Positions 30,816 through 40,237 of a DNA stretch of 56,114 nucleotides are shown here, piece by piece. Within the stretch, counting starts at the first letter, position 1; every line of letters begins with the position of its first letter. This stretch comes from Desulfurococcales archaeon (lineage in GTDB: Archaea > Thermoproteota > Thermoprotei_A > Sulfolobales > Desulfurococcaceae). The notes under the pieces were generated by a model that searched no databases, had not been told where the DNA came from, and worked only from the letters and a program-made list of their open reading frames with translations. Position numbers and translations under genes: made by a program. The stretch is taken from assembly GCA_015520735.1 (NCBI GenBank), contig WAPN01000030.1, forward strand, positions 1 through 56,114. Reading direction: 5' to 3'.

Positions 30816-33743
30816 TTGGGCGAGGGAGAAGCTGTTTTGTATCGAGCAGATTTCCTAGAACATCTAAGAATGATTGAGGCTAAATGGCAGAAGAGATGGG
30901 TAGAGGACCGTGTATTCGAGCCTCGCCCCGAGGAGGGCAAGGAGAAATACTTCATCACGGTTCCCTACCCATATACTAATGGCCCACTACATATTGGACA
31001 TGGGAGAACCTATACCATAGGAGATATTGTGGCCAGGTATAAGAGGCTCAGAGGATATAATGTCCTGTTCCCCATGGCTTTCCACATCACGGGCACCCCG
31101 ATCATAGCTATATCAGAGAGGATAAGCCGGGGCGACGAAAAAGTAATCCAGATGTACAAGCACTATGTAGGTGTGTATGTCAGCGACAAGGAGAAAATAG
31201 ATGAAATTATCAAGGAGTTCACAGATCCCCTCAAACTCGCCACTTTCTTTGCCGAGAGAATACATAGCGACTTCTCAGCACTAGGATATAGCATTGATTG
31301 GAGACGAAAATTCCACACCGGGGAACCAATATATAACGCCTTCGTCACATGGCAATTTCTCAGATTAAGAGATCTAGGCCTGATTACTCAGGGAGACCAC
31401 ATAGTAACATATTGCTTACTCCACAGACAACCCGAGGGAGAAGACGATATCAAGGACGCCGACACTAATCCCGTCGAGATCCTCGAGTTCACGGCAATAA
31501 AGTTCGAGCTAGCAGATGAGCCAAAGACTTATCTTGTGGCCGCCACCCTCAGGCCTGAAACAATATTCGGTGCCACGAATCTATGGGTGAACCCTGATGC
31601 CATGTATGTGGTTGTGGAGTGGAAGGATGAAAAGATAATATTATCAGATGAGGCTCTCGTCAAACTACGGCACCAGCATCCCGAGGACGAGATCAAGGAG
31701 CTGAGAAAGCTCAAGGGAAGAGAGCTGGTAGGTAAGGCTGTCTACTCACCTCTCGGGACAAAGCTCTATGTACTCCCTGCCAGGTTTATTGACCCAGATA
31801 ACGCGACTGGAGTGGTCTACTCCGAGCCAAGCGATGCCCCATATGACTACGTAGCGCTTATGGAGCTCAAGAAGAACAAGGAGGTCCTGAGAGAATATGG
31901 CCTCGACCCAGCGATAATGGATTCAATAGAGCCCATAAAGATCATTGATGTCCCAGGAATAGAGGGTCATCACGCCGCTAAAGTTGTTGAGGAAATGGGT
32001 ATAAGCAGACAGGATGACGCCAGGCTAGAAGAAGCAACGAAGAAGGTATATAAGGAGCAGTACTATCGTGGCAAGATGATCGTAGAGCATCCCGAGTTCC
32101 GTGGAATGCCGGTTAAAGAGGCAAAGGACAAGGTAAGATCATGGCTGATCAGGAACGGCTATGCCTTCATATTCTATGAGCTAAACAGGAAAGCAGTATG
32201 TAGAGCTGGCGGGAAGATAATTGTTGCCAAGATAAAGGGGCAGTGGTTCATAGACTATAGTGTGCCCTGGTGGAAAGAGAGGGCGAGAAAATATCTCACA
32301 GAGATGATCAAGATACTACCCGAGAAATATAGGAAGGCATTCCTAGACATAGTAGACTGGATAGAGAAGAGGCCATGTGCACGTAGGAGAGGCTTAGGGA
32401 CAAGACTACCATTTGACCCAGAATGGATTATCGAGAGCCTATCGGACTCAACTATCTATATGGCGTTCTACACGATCGCCCATATTATTAGGCGGGAGAA
32501 CATAAAGCCCGAACAACTTAAACCGGCGTTCTTCGACTACGTCTTCCTAGGCAAGGGAGATCCAGAGAACGTAGCTGTCGAGACGGGTATATCAAGGGAG
32601 ACAATAGAGGAGATGAGGAGAGAATTCACCTACTGGTACCCGGTGGATCAGAGGCACACGGGAATAGCGCATATAAGTAATCATCTCACGTTCTTCATAT
32701 TTCATCACCTCGCATTATTCCCTGAGCACCACTGGCCCCGTATGATATCACTGAACGAGATGGTGATACGTGAAGGAGTAAAGATGAGTAAGAGTAAGGG
32801 CAATGTAATACTCCTGAGAGACATAGTGACCAAGTATAGTGCCGACCTCTTCCGTCTCTATATCGCCGGAGCAGCTAATCTCGACTCAATATTGGACTGG
32901 CGTGAAGCGGAGGTATCAATGACGATAGACGCGTTGAGGAGATTCTACAATCTCTGCCTTAAAGCTGTGGAGACCGAGCCTTTAGACAAGAGAGATAGGC
33001 TTATCGATAGATGGTTCTTCTCAAGATTCAACAAGATAATAGATGAGGCGGCAAAACACCTCGACAAGATGGAGATCAGGGACTACATCCAGACGATCTT
33101 CTACAAAGCCATGTCCATCATAGAACACTACAGGGAGAGGACGAGCCAAGAAGAAGCCATTAGAGCGGTTAGAGCAGTGCTCGATAAGTGGCTGATAGCA
33201 CTCAACCCTGTAATTCCTCATCTCACCGAGGAAATAGGCGAGAAGCTCGGCTACAAACAGTACGTGTCCCTGATGAAATGGCCTGAGCCGAGCAGGGAGA
33301 AATTTGACGATGTAGCCGAGCTCATCGAGGACAGTATAGTGTCCTTCATCGACGACGTCAAGAATGTGCTCAACGTGATAAAGGAGAGACCGACAAAGAT
33401 AACTATAGTTATAGCTGATCACTGGAAGCGCGAACTAGCTAGACTCGTGGAGGAAAACAAGTCTCTAAGAGAGACAATATGGATGCTAAGGGATAAGTAT
33501 GGGCTACGGGGTAAGGAGAAAGAGATTGTCATGGCCTACAATATGCTTAAGAAGAACAAGATATCGGGCTCATGGCGTGTCAGCCTAGAAGAGGAATTGA
33601 AAGGCTACAAAGAAGCTGCTGACTATATAGCGAGGAAGACAGGGCTCGAGGTAGAGATACTGAGCGAGCAAGAGGCTAGGGCCAACGGTGTACCTAAGGC
33701 GGATAAAGCTCTTCCATTGAGGCCGGCCTTCTATATAGGGTAA
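30816..33743 (+). CDS. leuS: Leucyl-tRNA synthetase, archaeal type
   Basis: Charges tRNA-Leu. HIGH is at 59-62 (YPYTNGPLHIGHGR), the CP1 editing domain includes ATLRPETIFGATNLWVNPD (threonine-rich, about 242-262), and KMSKS is at 656-660 (VKMSKSKGNVI). The C-terminus has the archaeal anticodon-binding and extension domains. Length 975 is normal for archaea. Start TTG at 30816 with GAGGG 3-7 bases upstream; the first residues GEGEAVLYRADFLEHLRMIE then run into the conserved W-Q-K-R-W. With LysRS it is the second synthetase in the window. Confidence 0.95.
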   Translation: MGEGEAVLYRADFLEHLRMIEAKWQKRWVEDRVFEPRPEEGKEKYFITVPYPYTNGPLHIGHGRTYTIGDIVARYKRLRGYNVLFPMAFHITGTPIIAISERISRGDEKVIQMYKHYVGVYVSDKEKIDEIIKEFTDPLKLATFFAERIHSDFSALGYSIDWRRKFHTGEPIYNAFVTWQFLRLRDLGLITQGDHIVTYCLLHRQPEGEDDIKDADTNPVEILEFTAIKFELADEPKTYLVAATLRPETIFGATNLWVNPDAMYVVVEWKDEKIILSDEALVKLRHQHPEDEIKELRKLKGRELVGKAVYSPLGTKLYVLPARFIDPDNATGVVYSEPSDAPYDYVALMELKKNKEVLREYGLDPAIMDSIEPIKIIDVPGIEGHHAAKVVEEMGISRQDDARLEEATKKVYKEQYYRGKMIVEHPEFRGMPVKEAKDKVRSWLIRNGYAFIFYELNRKAVCRAGGKIIVAKIKGQWFIDYSVPWWKERARKYLTEMIKILPEKYRKAFLDIVDWIEKRPCARRRGLGTRLPFDPEWIIESLSDSTIYMAFYTIAHIIRRENIKPEQLKPAFFDYVFLGKGDPENVAVETGISRETIEEMRREFTYWYPVDQRHTGIAHISNHLTFFIFHHLALFPEHHWPRMISLNEMVIREGVKMSKSKGNVILLRDIVTKYSADLFRLYIAGAANLDSILDWREAEVSMTIDALRRFYNLCLKAVETEPLDKRDRLIDRWFFSRFNKIIDEAAKHLDKMEIRDYIQTIFYKAMSIIEHYRERTSQEEAIRAVRAVLDKWLIALNPVIPHLTEEIGEKLGYKQYVSLMKWPEPSREKFDDVAELIEDSIVSFIDDVKNVLNVIKERPTKITIVIADHWKRELARLVEENKSLRETIWMLRDKYGLRGKEKEIVMAYNMLKKNKISGSWRVSLEEELKGYKEAADYIARKTGLEVEILSEQEARANGVPKADKALPLRPAFYIG

Positions 33744-33870
33744 CATATTTTGTTAAAGTATTTTATACAGATTAACAATTTATTTATCCCATTTCTTTCC
33801 CACATCACAGAATTTAATACCTTCTTAAAAATTATAGATACACGAACAGTAGCTGGGAGGCTGAGCGGAA

Positions 33871-35100
33871 ATGATAAGGATGATCAGGCTCCGCCGGCTA
33901 CTGGTGAGAAGAACAGACATACTGACCTTTGTCGTAGGATTCGCGATTGGGGCAGGCATACTGGGACTACCAGTAAAATTCGGTACAAGCGGAGCAGGCT
34001 TCCTGCCCAGCGTAGCCATGCTTATTCTGGCGCTGATATTCCAGATAATAACAGCCGTATACGTTGTTGAGGGACTAGACGCTCTCGGCCCCTCAGAGTA
34101 TCCCAAGCTCATGGAGAAAGGGCTCGGGAAATGGGCGGCAATAACGGCCTATATAACTATAGCAATAGACCTCATAGGAGCAATGACTGCATACATAATA
34201 TTCGGCGGGGAAGCAATCTATACTCTTAGCCACGCTTGGATATCTGTATGGCTCGGCATGATAATCTACTGGATAATAGGTGTAGTAATCACAATAGGTG
34301 GAGCGAAAATAATAGCCAGAGCAGAAGAAACAATGGTCGCGATAATAATCCTACTACTATTTATAAACGTGTTTCTATGCCTATCAACACCTTACGTGAA
34401 CATAAACAATCTGCTCTGGGGAGACTGGAGCAAGATGTTCAGCGTCTTTGGCATAGTGTTATTCGCCTACGCAATACACTCGGCAATACCAACGGCTTAC
34501 AGGACTTTCGGAATGGACGAACGATACGATAGGCTCCTATCCCTTGGTCTGACGATATCGGCGGTAGTCTATATTATATGGTCGGCGGCATATATGTCAA
34601 TACTAACACCACAGGACTATACGAGGACATTTGTCGGCGCACTCACAGGGAAAGTACACCATGGCCTCTATGGATTACCAGCACCAATAGCTGTTGCTGA
34701 GCTAGGCAAACTCAGGGTAGCGGCACTACTAGGCTATATCTTCGGATTCTTCACAACACTGACAAGCTTTATCGCGGCAGCGCATGCGTTGACGCAGATA
34801 AATCTCGAAATAACAAAAGCCGGGTCGAGACGTAATATGAATTTAATATTGTTACTAACTTGTATCATACCATTAATTCTCGCACTTCTCAGGCTGGGAA
34901 GCTTCATACAGTGGCTGAATTTTGCAGGAGCGATAGGCGCTGGAATATTCACAGGGATACTACCATGTCTACTGGCGCTGAAATTCAGGATAAAGAAGCC
35001 GGAGGGATTCAGGCCGCTTATGCCGGGAGGAATACCAGTCGTGATCATTACTCTGCTGTTCTACGCATACGGTATAGCCTGGTTCCTCTTGTACGGCTAA
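33871..35100 (+). CDS. Amino acid permease (AAAP/APC superfamily)
   Basis: A 409-residue secondary transporter with 11 predicted TM segments. TM1 carries the substrate-binding signature GFAIGAGILGLPVKFG (about 23-38), as in aromatic/branched amino-acid permeases of the AAAP and HAAAP families; TM6 region FAYAIHSAIPTAYRTF is also typical. It would import amino acids, in keeping with peptide fermentation and the neighbouring leuS. ATG 33871, with an internal ATG at 33880 (M4). Its stop overlaps the convergent trx-CcdA gene by 4 bases. Confidence 0.82.
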   Translation: MIRMIRLRRLLVRRTDILTFVVGFAIGAGILGLPVKFGTSGAGFLPSVAMLILALIFQIITAVYVVEGLDALGPSEYPKLMEKGLGKWAAITAYITIAIDLIGAMTAYIIFGGEAIYTLSHAWISVWLGMIIYWIIGVVITIGGAKIIARAEETMVAIIILLLFINVFLCLSTPYVNINNLLWGDWSKMFSVFGIVLFAYAIHSAIPTAYRTFGMDERYDRLLSLGLTISAVVYIIWSAAYMSILTPQDYTRTFVGALTGKVHHGLYGLPAPIAVAELGKLRVAALLGYIFGFFTTLTSFIAAAHALTQINLEITKAGSRRNMNLILLLTCIIPLILALLRLGSFIQWLNFAGAIGAGIFTGILPCLLALKFRIKKPEGFRPLMPGGIPVVIITLLFYAYGIAWFLLYG

Positions 35101-36314
35101 AGAAGGCTCGCACCGATCATAATGATTATGAGGCTAGTGATAATCTGTATTGAGCGGAGAAGTCTTGCCGGGATTTTTTCTATCAATCCTCTCCTGCCCA
35201 GGATACCTAGAATAACATACGTAATGATTAGTGGGATTAAAAATATCGCCACATAAATTGGTAGAAGAAGATATGCTAGCCTAGGCATACTTGTCTTCAG
35301 CACAGCTATAAAGGCCACGAGAGGCCCGCTCGTACATGGGAGGAGAACAGACACACTTATTAGCGAGAGTATGAGAGCCATCACGTATGGATTACCCATA
35401 GCCTTGCCGAGGCCTGCCAATTTGTCGCATACCCTACACTTGTACTCCTCACCGCCCCTTATAACGTCAAGTATATTGTATGCGCCGAGAATAATTGCGA
35501 TCAGGCCAAGTATTTTCTGCGGAATATACATTGAAAGATAGAATAGGCCCAGACCGATGACCAGATAGCCGGCATAGACAATAGCAAGGAATAGGAGGCC
35601 CGGCCCAACCACTCTCTTCTTCATAGATAGCTCCCCGAGAAGGAACAAGCCATAGATAGTTAATGTACATGGATTGACACTGTCAAGTAGTGCGAGGAAG
35701 ACCATCAGACCTAGTAGCTCGGGCAAACCTATAGTAGCGGCTCTGCCAGCCGCTCTGCTGGGAGACCATTCTATCGACACGTTACTAGACGAAATAGTTG
35801 CTGGGCACACGGTCGGTGCTCCTACTGGATGGTACGGAGCATAGTATGACACAAAGCCGCGCTGGCCCAGCCTCGAAGCATTGATATAACCTATAATTAT
35901 TCCACCCGTGTATACTGGTATCTTGTTCGATGGATTCATATGTAGGAGGCTATCGAAGAAGGTCTTATTCTCGTATTCGCCGATAACTATGGCGGAAGCC
36001 GTGCCATTATAGACGACGATGATGAACGGGACACCTAGGACGAGACCCGTATTAGAGAAGTCCTCGAGTTTCCTGAAGCAAGGATTATTCATTGTTTCTG
36101 GTAGGATGTTGCAGAAAACAACGTGTTCCTCGCCATACGTCTTGGACAGGAATTCATGCATAGCTACGCAGTGCGGGCAGGTATTCTCGCCATAAATATA
36201 AAAGTAGTAAAGCGGGGTTCTCGATGCTCCAAAGACTAGTGTTATTGGGGGGATCAGAATTACGAGGAGGAGAAGCGTAATAAACAGTCTTATTCTTCTT
36301 GGCCTTGTCCTCAA
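35097..36314 (-). CDS. Thioredoxin-like domain fused to CcdA/DsbD membrane domain
   Basis: A 405-residue thiol-disulfide transporter. Signal-anchor (about 9-29); extracytoplasmic thioredoxin-like domain with active-site C-P-H-C (ENTCPHCVAMHEFL, about 44-57); then a CcdA-type six-TM domain with the two conserved cysteines in DSVNPCTLTIYG and LLPCTSGPL, plus a cytoplasmic CRVC pair. It would carry reducing power from the cytosol across the membrane. TTG start at 36314 lies 15 bases after the mbhM stop, with GGTGA upstream, so it is probably the last gene of the hydrogenase operon. Confidence 0.82.
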   Translation of the reverse strand: MRTRPRRIRLFITLLLLVILIPPITLVFGASRTPLYYFYIYGENTCPHCVAMHEFLSKTYGEEHVVFCNILPETMNNPCFRKLEDFSNTGLVLGVPFIIVVYNGTASAIVIGEYENKTFFDSLLHMNPSNKIPVYTGGIIIGYINASRLGQRGFVSYYAPYHPVGAPTVCPATISSSNVSIEWSPSRAAGRAATIGLPELLGLMVFLALLDSVNPCTLTIYGLFLLGELSMKKRVVGPGLLFLAIVYAGYLVIGLGLFYLSMYIPQKILGLIAIILGAYNILDVIRGGEEYKCRVCDKLAGLGKAMGNPYVMALILSLISVSVLLPCTSGPLVAFIAVLKTSMPRLAYLLLPIYVAIFLIPLIITYVILGILGRRGLIEKIPARLLRSIQIITSLIIIMIGASLL

Positions 36315-36329
36315 GCATTGTTCACCGGT

Positions 36330-37331
36330 TTACGCATAGAGGTAGATCATGGCCAGTATTAGTGCCACTATTGCAGGTATTAGTGCGTACTTGAATATAG
36401 TGTTAAGTGCCTGATCTATCCTGTACCTACCAAAAGCATTCTTGATAATGGTGGCCGACGTTACTACCGCCATATATTTTATGATCAGCAGGACTATGCC
36501 TGGAATGCTGAGATGAGGGAATGGATATGGGCCTCCAAGGATTAGGTACGTTATAGCTATCGCTGTTACGGCGATGTCCATATCGTGCATAAGGCTTGCG
36601 AGTCCTAGTAGAGGACCGGAGAACTCGGTTTCATAACCTGCAATTATCTCCTGCTCGGCCTCCGGAATGTTGAATGGCTGGAACATCGCCTTGGCCTGCA
36701 GCACGACTATTGCTGCTATTAGGCTTAGAACCATAACCGGTAATAATACTGGGTTGACCCAGCAATATATCGCGTTCTTGCTTGCTTCAAGCACGCTGTA
36801 GGGGATCCCTGTCCTCGCGGAGGCGAGCGCTACCGGGGCTAAGAGAGCTGCGAAGAAGCTCGGCTCTATCAACGTTATAAATGTTAACAGCCTCGACACA
36901 CCAGTGCTCGTGTATGGGCCTGGCATTGACAAGCTCATTATTAGCGTACTCAGTGGGACCCACAGGCTCACAAGATATATAAATACCAGGAAGTCATATG
37001 GGCCAGTCACGTGGTATGGGCTCAGCGGAAACAATAATAGACTGACGACTAGAGCGGATATTCCCAGCAAGCCGAAGAACTGAGCAAGGCCCGGCAAACT
37101 ATACTTGTTCACAGCCATCTCCTTAACATGTATTAGCTTCCATAGATCCATGAGGGGCTGTAGCAGGCCTGCTGGCCCAACATAAGTCGGACCCATACGG
37201 TTCTGTAGCCTCCCGCTGAGCTTACGGTAATACCACTGTGTAAACAGCGATAGGCTTGTCAAGAACAATATACCCGGGAATACGAGTATGCTTACTGCGA
37301 GCATTATCCACCCGATCATGACTATCACCAT
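36330..37331 (-). CDS. mbhM: Membrane-bound hydrogenase subunit MbhM (NuoH-like)
   Basis: Proton/ion-translocating membrane subunit that docks the hydrogenase arm, homologous to NuoH. About eight TM helices; conserved cytoplasmic loop NRMGPTYVGPAGLLQPLMDLWKLI and the acidic loop FNIPEAEQEIIAGYETEFSGP (about 225-245) near the quinone-like cavity of complex I. I start it at ATG 37331, overlapping the mbhI stop by 7 bases (ATGGTGA), rather than the upstream in-frame start at 37388 that overlaps mbhI by 64 bases and adds a non-conserved extension. Confidence 0.92.
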   Translation of the reverse strand: MVIVMIGWIMLAVSILVFPGILFLTSLSLFTQWYYRKLSGRLQNRMGPTYVGPAGLLQPLMDLWKLIHVKEMAVNKYSLPGLAQFFGLLGISALVVSLLLFPLSPYHVTGPYDFLVFIYLVSLWVPLSTLIMSLSMPGPYTSTGVSRLLTFITLIEPSFFAALLAPVALASARTGIPYSVLEASKNAIYCWVNPVLLPVMVLSLIAAIVVLQAKAMFQPFNIPEAEQEIIAGYETEFSGPLLGLASLMHDMDIAVTAIAITYLILGGPYPFPHLSIPGIVLLIIKYMAVVTSATIIKNAFGRYRIDQALNTIFKYALIPAIVALILAMIYLYA

Positions 37332-37681
37332 TTCAACAAGTATATTACCCCGACTATGATCGCTATAATGAGGAGCAAACCATACCAACCCGCCATAAAG
37401 TTAACCCAGTCCTGTAGATTACCAGTGTGGACCTTGTCTCTCAACTGCTTGTATAATCCGTAGGCAAACTTCTTCAGAAACCCCCAATAAAGGTTGGCAG
37501 GGCTTGGGCTTGGCTTGTTGACAATACTCTCCGGCTCGCCAGACAGGTAAACATCCGTCCTTCTGACACGATTGTTTCTAACCACAATATATATGACTGC
37601 GAGCACTCCGAAAACAACCCACATGAGCAGGCTCAAGACCAGAGCAACTGAACCAGGATCACCCGCCATTAGCCCATACAT
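37325..37681 (-). CDS. mbhI: Membrane-bound hydrogenase subunit MbhI
   Basis: A 118-residue two-TM protein: TM1 about 12-35, a cytoplasmic segment RRTDVYLSGEPESIVNKPSP, an amphipathic helix (FLKKFAYGLYKQLRD), TM2 about 97-117. Size, topology and the VYLSGE motif match MbhI, which in the Pyrococcus Mbh structure tethers the antiporter module to the hydrogenase module. Its position between mbhH and mbhM supports this. Start 7 bases after the mbhH stop. Confidence 0.75.
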   Translation of the reverse strand: MYGLMAGDPGSVALVLSLLMWVVFGVLAVIYIVVRNNRVRRTDVYLSGEPESIVNKPSPSPANLYWGFLKKFAYGLYKQLRDKVHTGNLQDWVNFMAGWYGLLLIIAIIVGVIYLLKW

Positions 37682-37687
37682 GGATTA

Positions 37688-39295
37688 TCACCTCCCAAGC
37701 AATGCGTGGAAAGCCCTTACGAAAGCCTCCTGGTACTCCCTCACACCAGAACCTATAAGAGAGGAGTTAGCCACATGTACAAGGCCCTGGCTGATCCACG
37801 GGTAGAGGACGCCGAGCAATATTAGGCCGACAGCCATCAAGGCCAGCATATAGTGGATGCCGTGGAGCTTTATCTCACGGTGCTCCTTAATTGGTGTAGC
37901 GAATACTACACTATACATCGCCTTAGCATATCCCAGGACACTAATGGCAGATACAACGATCACCGCTAGGGCTGGAATGAGCATACCAGCATCCATGAAG
38001 GCCTGATAAAGCATAAGCTTGCTGAAGAACCCTCCAAGAGGCAGCAGACCCATCAGGCTCAGGAAGCCTATGATGAAGGAAGCACTGACCAACGGGTACT
38101 TCCTGCCAACACCGGCTAGCCCATCGAGATCCCTCGTCCCCGCACTATCGATAAATACTCCACTCGACATGAAGAGTAATGCTTTGCCCAGCCCATGGGT
38201 TAGCACGTGATACGTCATTGCAGCAAGACCCAGAGCCACGGCCGCCTGTGGCACTCCGCTCATACCTATGGCTAGAGCCATGTACAAGAGCCCGGTATGG
38301 CTAACAGTGCTATATGCAAGTAGTCTCTTCAAGTCTTTCTGCGCCATCATCATTATAGCTCCTATGAAGGCTCCCGCGAATCCCATAATGAATAATGCTG
38401 TAAGTACTGCGTCGCGATAATATGGTGCAATCGTGCTGGCCGGCCCGAATATCGTGTACATGAACCTGGCAACAGCATAAACACCGATGTTAACAACAAG
38501 ACCTGAAAGAGCCGCGGAGACGGGTGTCGGGGCCTCCGGGTGCGCGTCAGGTAGCCAGAAATGGTTGGGGAACAATGCTGACTTGTATGTAAACACCCAT
38601 AAGGCGAGGCTAACGGCTAAGAGAGTTGCAACTCCTATGCTGGCAATGAGGTCCGGTCTACGATAATATATTTCGGCACTCAATAGTGATAGCTGGCCCA
38701 TGTTCAGTGTGCCATATACGCCGTAGATGATAACTAGGCCGATGAAGTATAGTGTCGTAGCAGTTGCTCCGATGATACCATATTTTATTGCGGCCTCTAT
38801 AGCTTCTCCCCTGTTCTTATGGTACGCTACTAGCGCGTAGGCAGATATGCCTAGAACCTCTATCATAACGAACAAGTTGAAGGCGTCGCCAGTGTATAGA
38901 CATCCCAGCATTCCCGCTTCTAGGCCTATTAATAATATGTAGTACCATTCCGGCTCGTCGAAGTGCCTATTATACCACAGGCTATAGATTGTTATTAGGA
39001 CCATTATCCATGCAGTGAACACAGCTATTACGGCATTGAACGGGTCGACTTCATAGCTTATGCCTATTGGGGGAGGCCAGCCGCCGAAACCGTAGACTAT
39101 ATCCTTGCCTGTACTCCATACCACTGTGAAAATATAGGTAGACATGACCGCAGCGACGACGCTTGCTATGAGCGACCATATACCCGGGAACTTCTTTTCG
39201 CCGAAAATCTTAGCTAGCAATGGAAGCGTGAAAGCGAATACTGCTAGTAGAGGTACGACCGCGCCTGTTACAAGCTCGGGGATGTTCCATGCCAT
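37688..39295 (-). CDS. mbhH: Membrane-bound hydrogenase antiporter subunit MbhH (MrpD/NuoN-like)
   Basis: A 535-residue, about 14-TM ion-translocating subunit homologous to MrpD and NuoL/M/N. The discontinuous-helix residues are visible: glutamate in MIEVLGISAYALVAY, lysine in YKSALFPNHFWLPDAHPEAPTPVSA, the HTG/lysine region MMAQKDLKRLLAYSTVSHTG, and H-V-L-T-H-G-L-G-K in a later helix. It pumps Na+ or H+ using conformational energy from H2 formation. ATG at 39295. Confidence 0.94.
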   Translation of the reverse strand: MAWNIPELVTGAVVPLLAVFAFTLPLLAKIFGEKKFPGIWSLIASVVAAVMSTYIFTVVWSTGKDIVYGFGGWPPPIGISYEVDPFNAVIAVFTAWIMVLITIYSLWYNRHFDEPEWYYILLIGLEAGMLGCLYTGDAFNLFVMIEVLGISAYALVAYHKNRGEAIEAAIKYGIIGATATTLYFIGLVIIYGVYGTLNMGQLSLLSAEIYYRRPDLIASIGVATLLAVSLALWVFTYKSALFPNHFWLPDAHPEAPTPVSAALSGLVVNIGVYAVARFMYTIFGPASTIAPYYRDAVLTALFIMGFAGAFIGAIMMMAQKDLKRLLAYSTVSHTGLLYMALAIGMSGVPQAAVALGLAAMTYHVLTHGLGKALLFMSSGVFIDSAGTRDLDGLAGVGRKYPLVSASFIIGFLSLMGLLPLGGFFSKLMLYQAFMDAGMLIPALAVIVVSAISVLGYAKAMYSVVFATPIKEHREIKLHGIHYMLALMAVGLILLGVLYPWISQGLVHVANSSLIGSGVREYQEAFVRAFHALLGR

Positions 39296-39315
39296 AAGTA
39301 CTCACCCCGCCATGT

Positions 39316-39822
39316 TCAATCAAATACTTTCTTCGCATATTCTTCGAAAGCGAGAGAGATTTTCTTTCTAGCTTCATACGGATCGGTTGTCTCAACATTG
39401 ATCCAGTGAACGTAAAACGTTTTTTTCTCAGGCTTAATGTCGACTACTACGGTTCCCGGAGTATTGGTTATTGAGTTGGCCACGGCAGTGACCGCATAAT
39501 CGGTCTCGACATGATATGGCACCCTAACTATACCGGGCTTAACCGGCATTTTTGGATGTAGTATCCTGTACATGACGTCTAGGTGGCTCTTGACTTCTGC
39601 TATAAAGAAATAATATAGTGCATACGCGATCAGATAAGCCCATCGAGCAGGGTTAAATACCTTGGATGGATTCTCGACCGTTACCGTTGCGAATAATCCT
39701 CCTACAACAAGGCTTACAGCTAGCCCGGTCACTATGTCATATGGTGTTACGCTACCCGTGAACACTATATATGCAATGAACGCGAGCACTGTTACAACAA
39801 ACCAGCTCAGTGGCTTGTTCAT
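39316..39822 (-). CDS. mbhA: MrpE-like subunit MbhA
   Basis: A 168-residue MrpE-family membrane subunit: two N-terminal TM segments (about 7-24 and 28-45), another near 62-78, then a cytoplasmic domain with the family signature NSITNTPGTVVVDIKPEKKTFYVHWI (about 116-141). In Pyrococcus mbhA is the first gene of the operon; here it lies between mbhG and mbhH. Function is structural support of the antiporter module. Confidence 0.9.
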   Translation of the reverse strand: MNKPLSWFVVTVLAFIAYIVFTGSVTPYDIVTGLAVSLVVGGLFATVTVENPSKVFNPARWAYLIAYALYYFFIAEVKSHLDVMYRILHPKMPVKPGIVRVPYHVETDYAVTAVANSITNTPGTVVVDIKPEKKTFYVHWINVETTDPYEARKKISLAFEEYAKKVFD

Positions 39823-39829
39823 GATATGA

Positions 39830-40237
39830 TCACCCCTTCAGTCTCCTAATGTCTCTCATATCGACGGATCTATAGATCTTCCAGGCCTGCAGTGTCAGAA
39901 AAACAAGGAAGAGCGTGACAGCTAATCCTATAACGATAGCTGTGAGCACTAGCGCCTGCGGTAGGGGGTCTACAGCCGTCTTAGTAAATACAAATAATAG
40001 TAATGGATTGTTGCTTCTCCATTCAGTGAAGACTGGCGGCCTCGACGGTACTCCTGCCACCCACATCCGGTAGCCTATGATTAGTGCGAATGTATTTGCT
40101 GTATCTCCTAGTATTGTCAACGCTATTATCTTCTTTATTAGGTTCGGCTTGAAAAACACACCATAGAGTGCGAGGCCCAGGTTTACTATCATACATGTTA
40201 TTAGTATTGTCATGAAGTATTCAGACAATGTGATCAT
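39830..40237 (-). CDS. mbhG: MrpC/NuoK-like subunit MbhG
   Basis: A 135-residue three-TM protein (about 8-28, 36-56 and 88-114) homologous to MrpC/NuoK. The conserved FALIIGYRM and DPLPQALVLTAIVIGLA segments are present; the latter is the hallmark of the family. A hydrophilic insert (GVPSRPPVFTEWRSNN) lies between TM2 and TM3. It overlaps the mbhEF stop by 4 bases. Confidence 0.9.
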   Translation of the reverse strand: MITLSEYFMTILITCMIVNLGLALYGVFFKPNLIKKIIALTILGDTANTFALIIGYRMWVAGVPSRPPVFTEWRSNNPLLLFVFTKTAVDPLPQALVLTAIVIGLAVTLFLVFLTLQAWKIYRSVDMRDIRRLKG

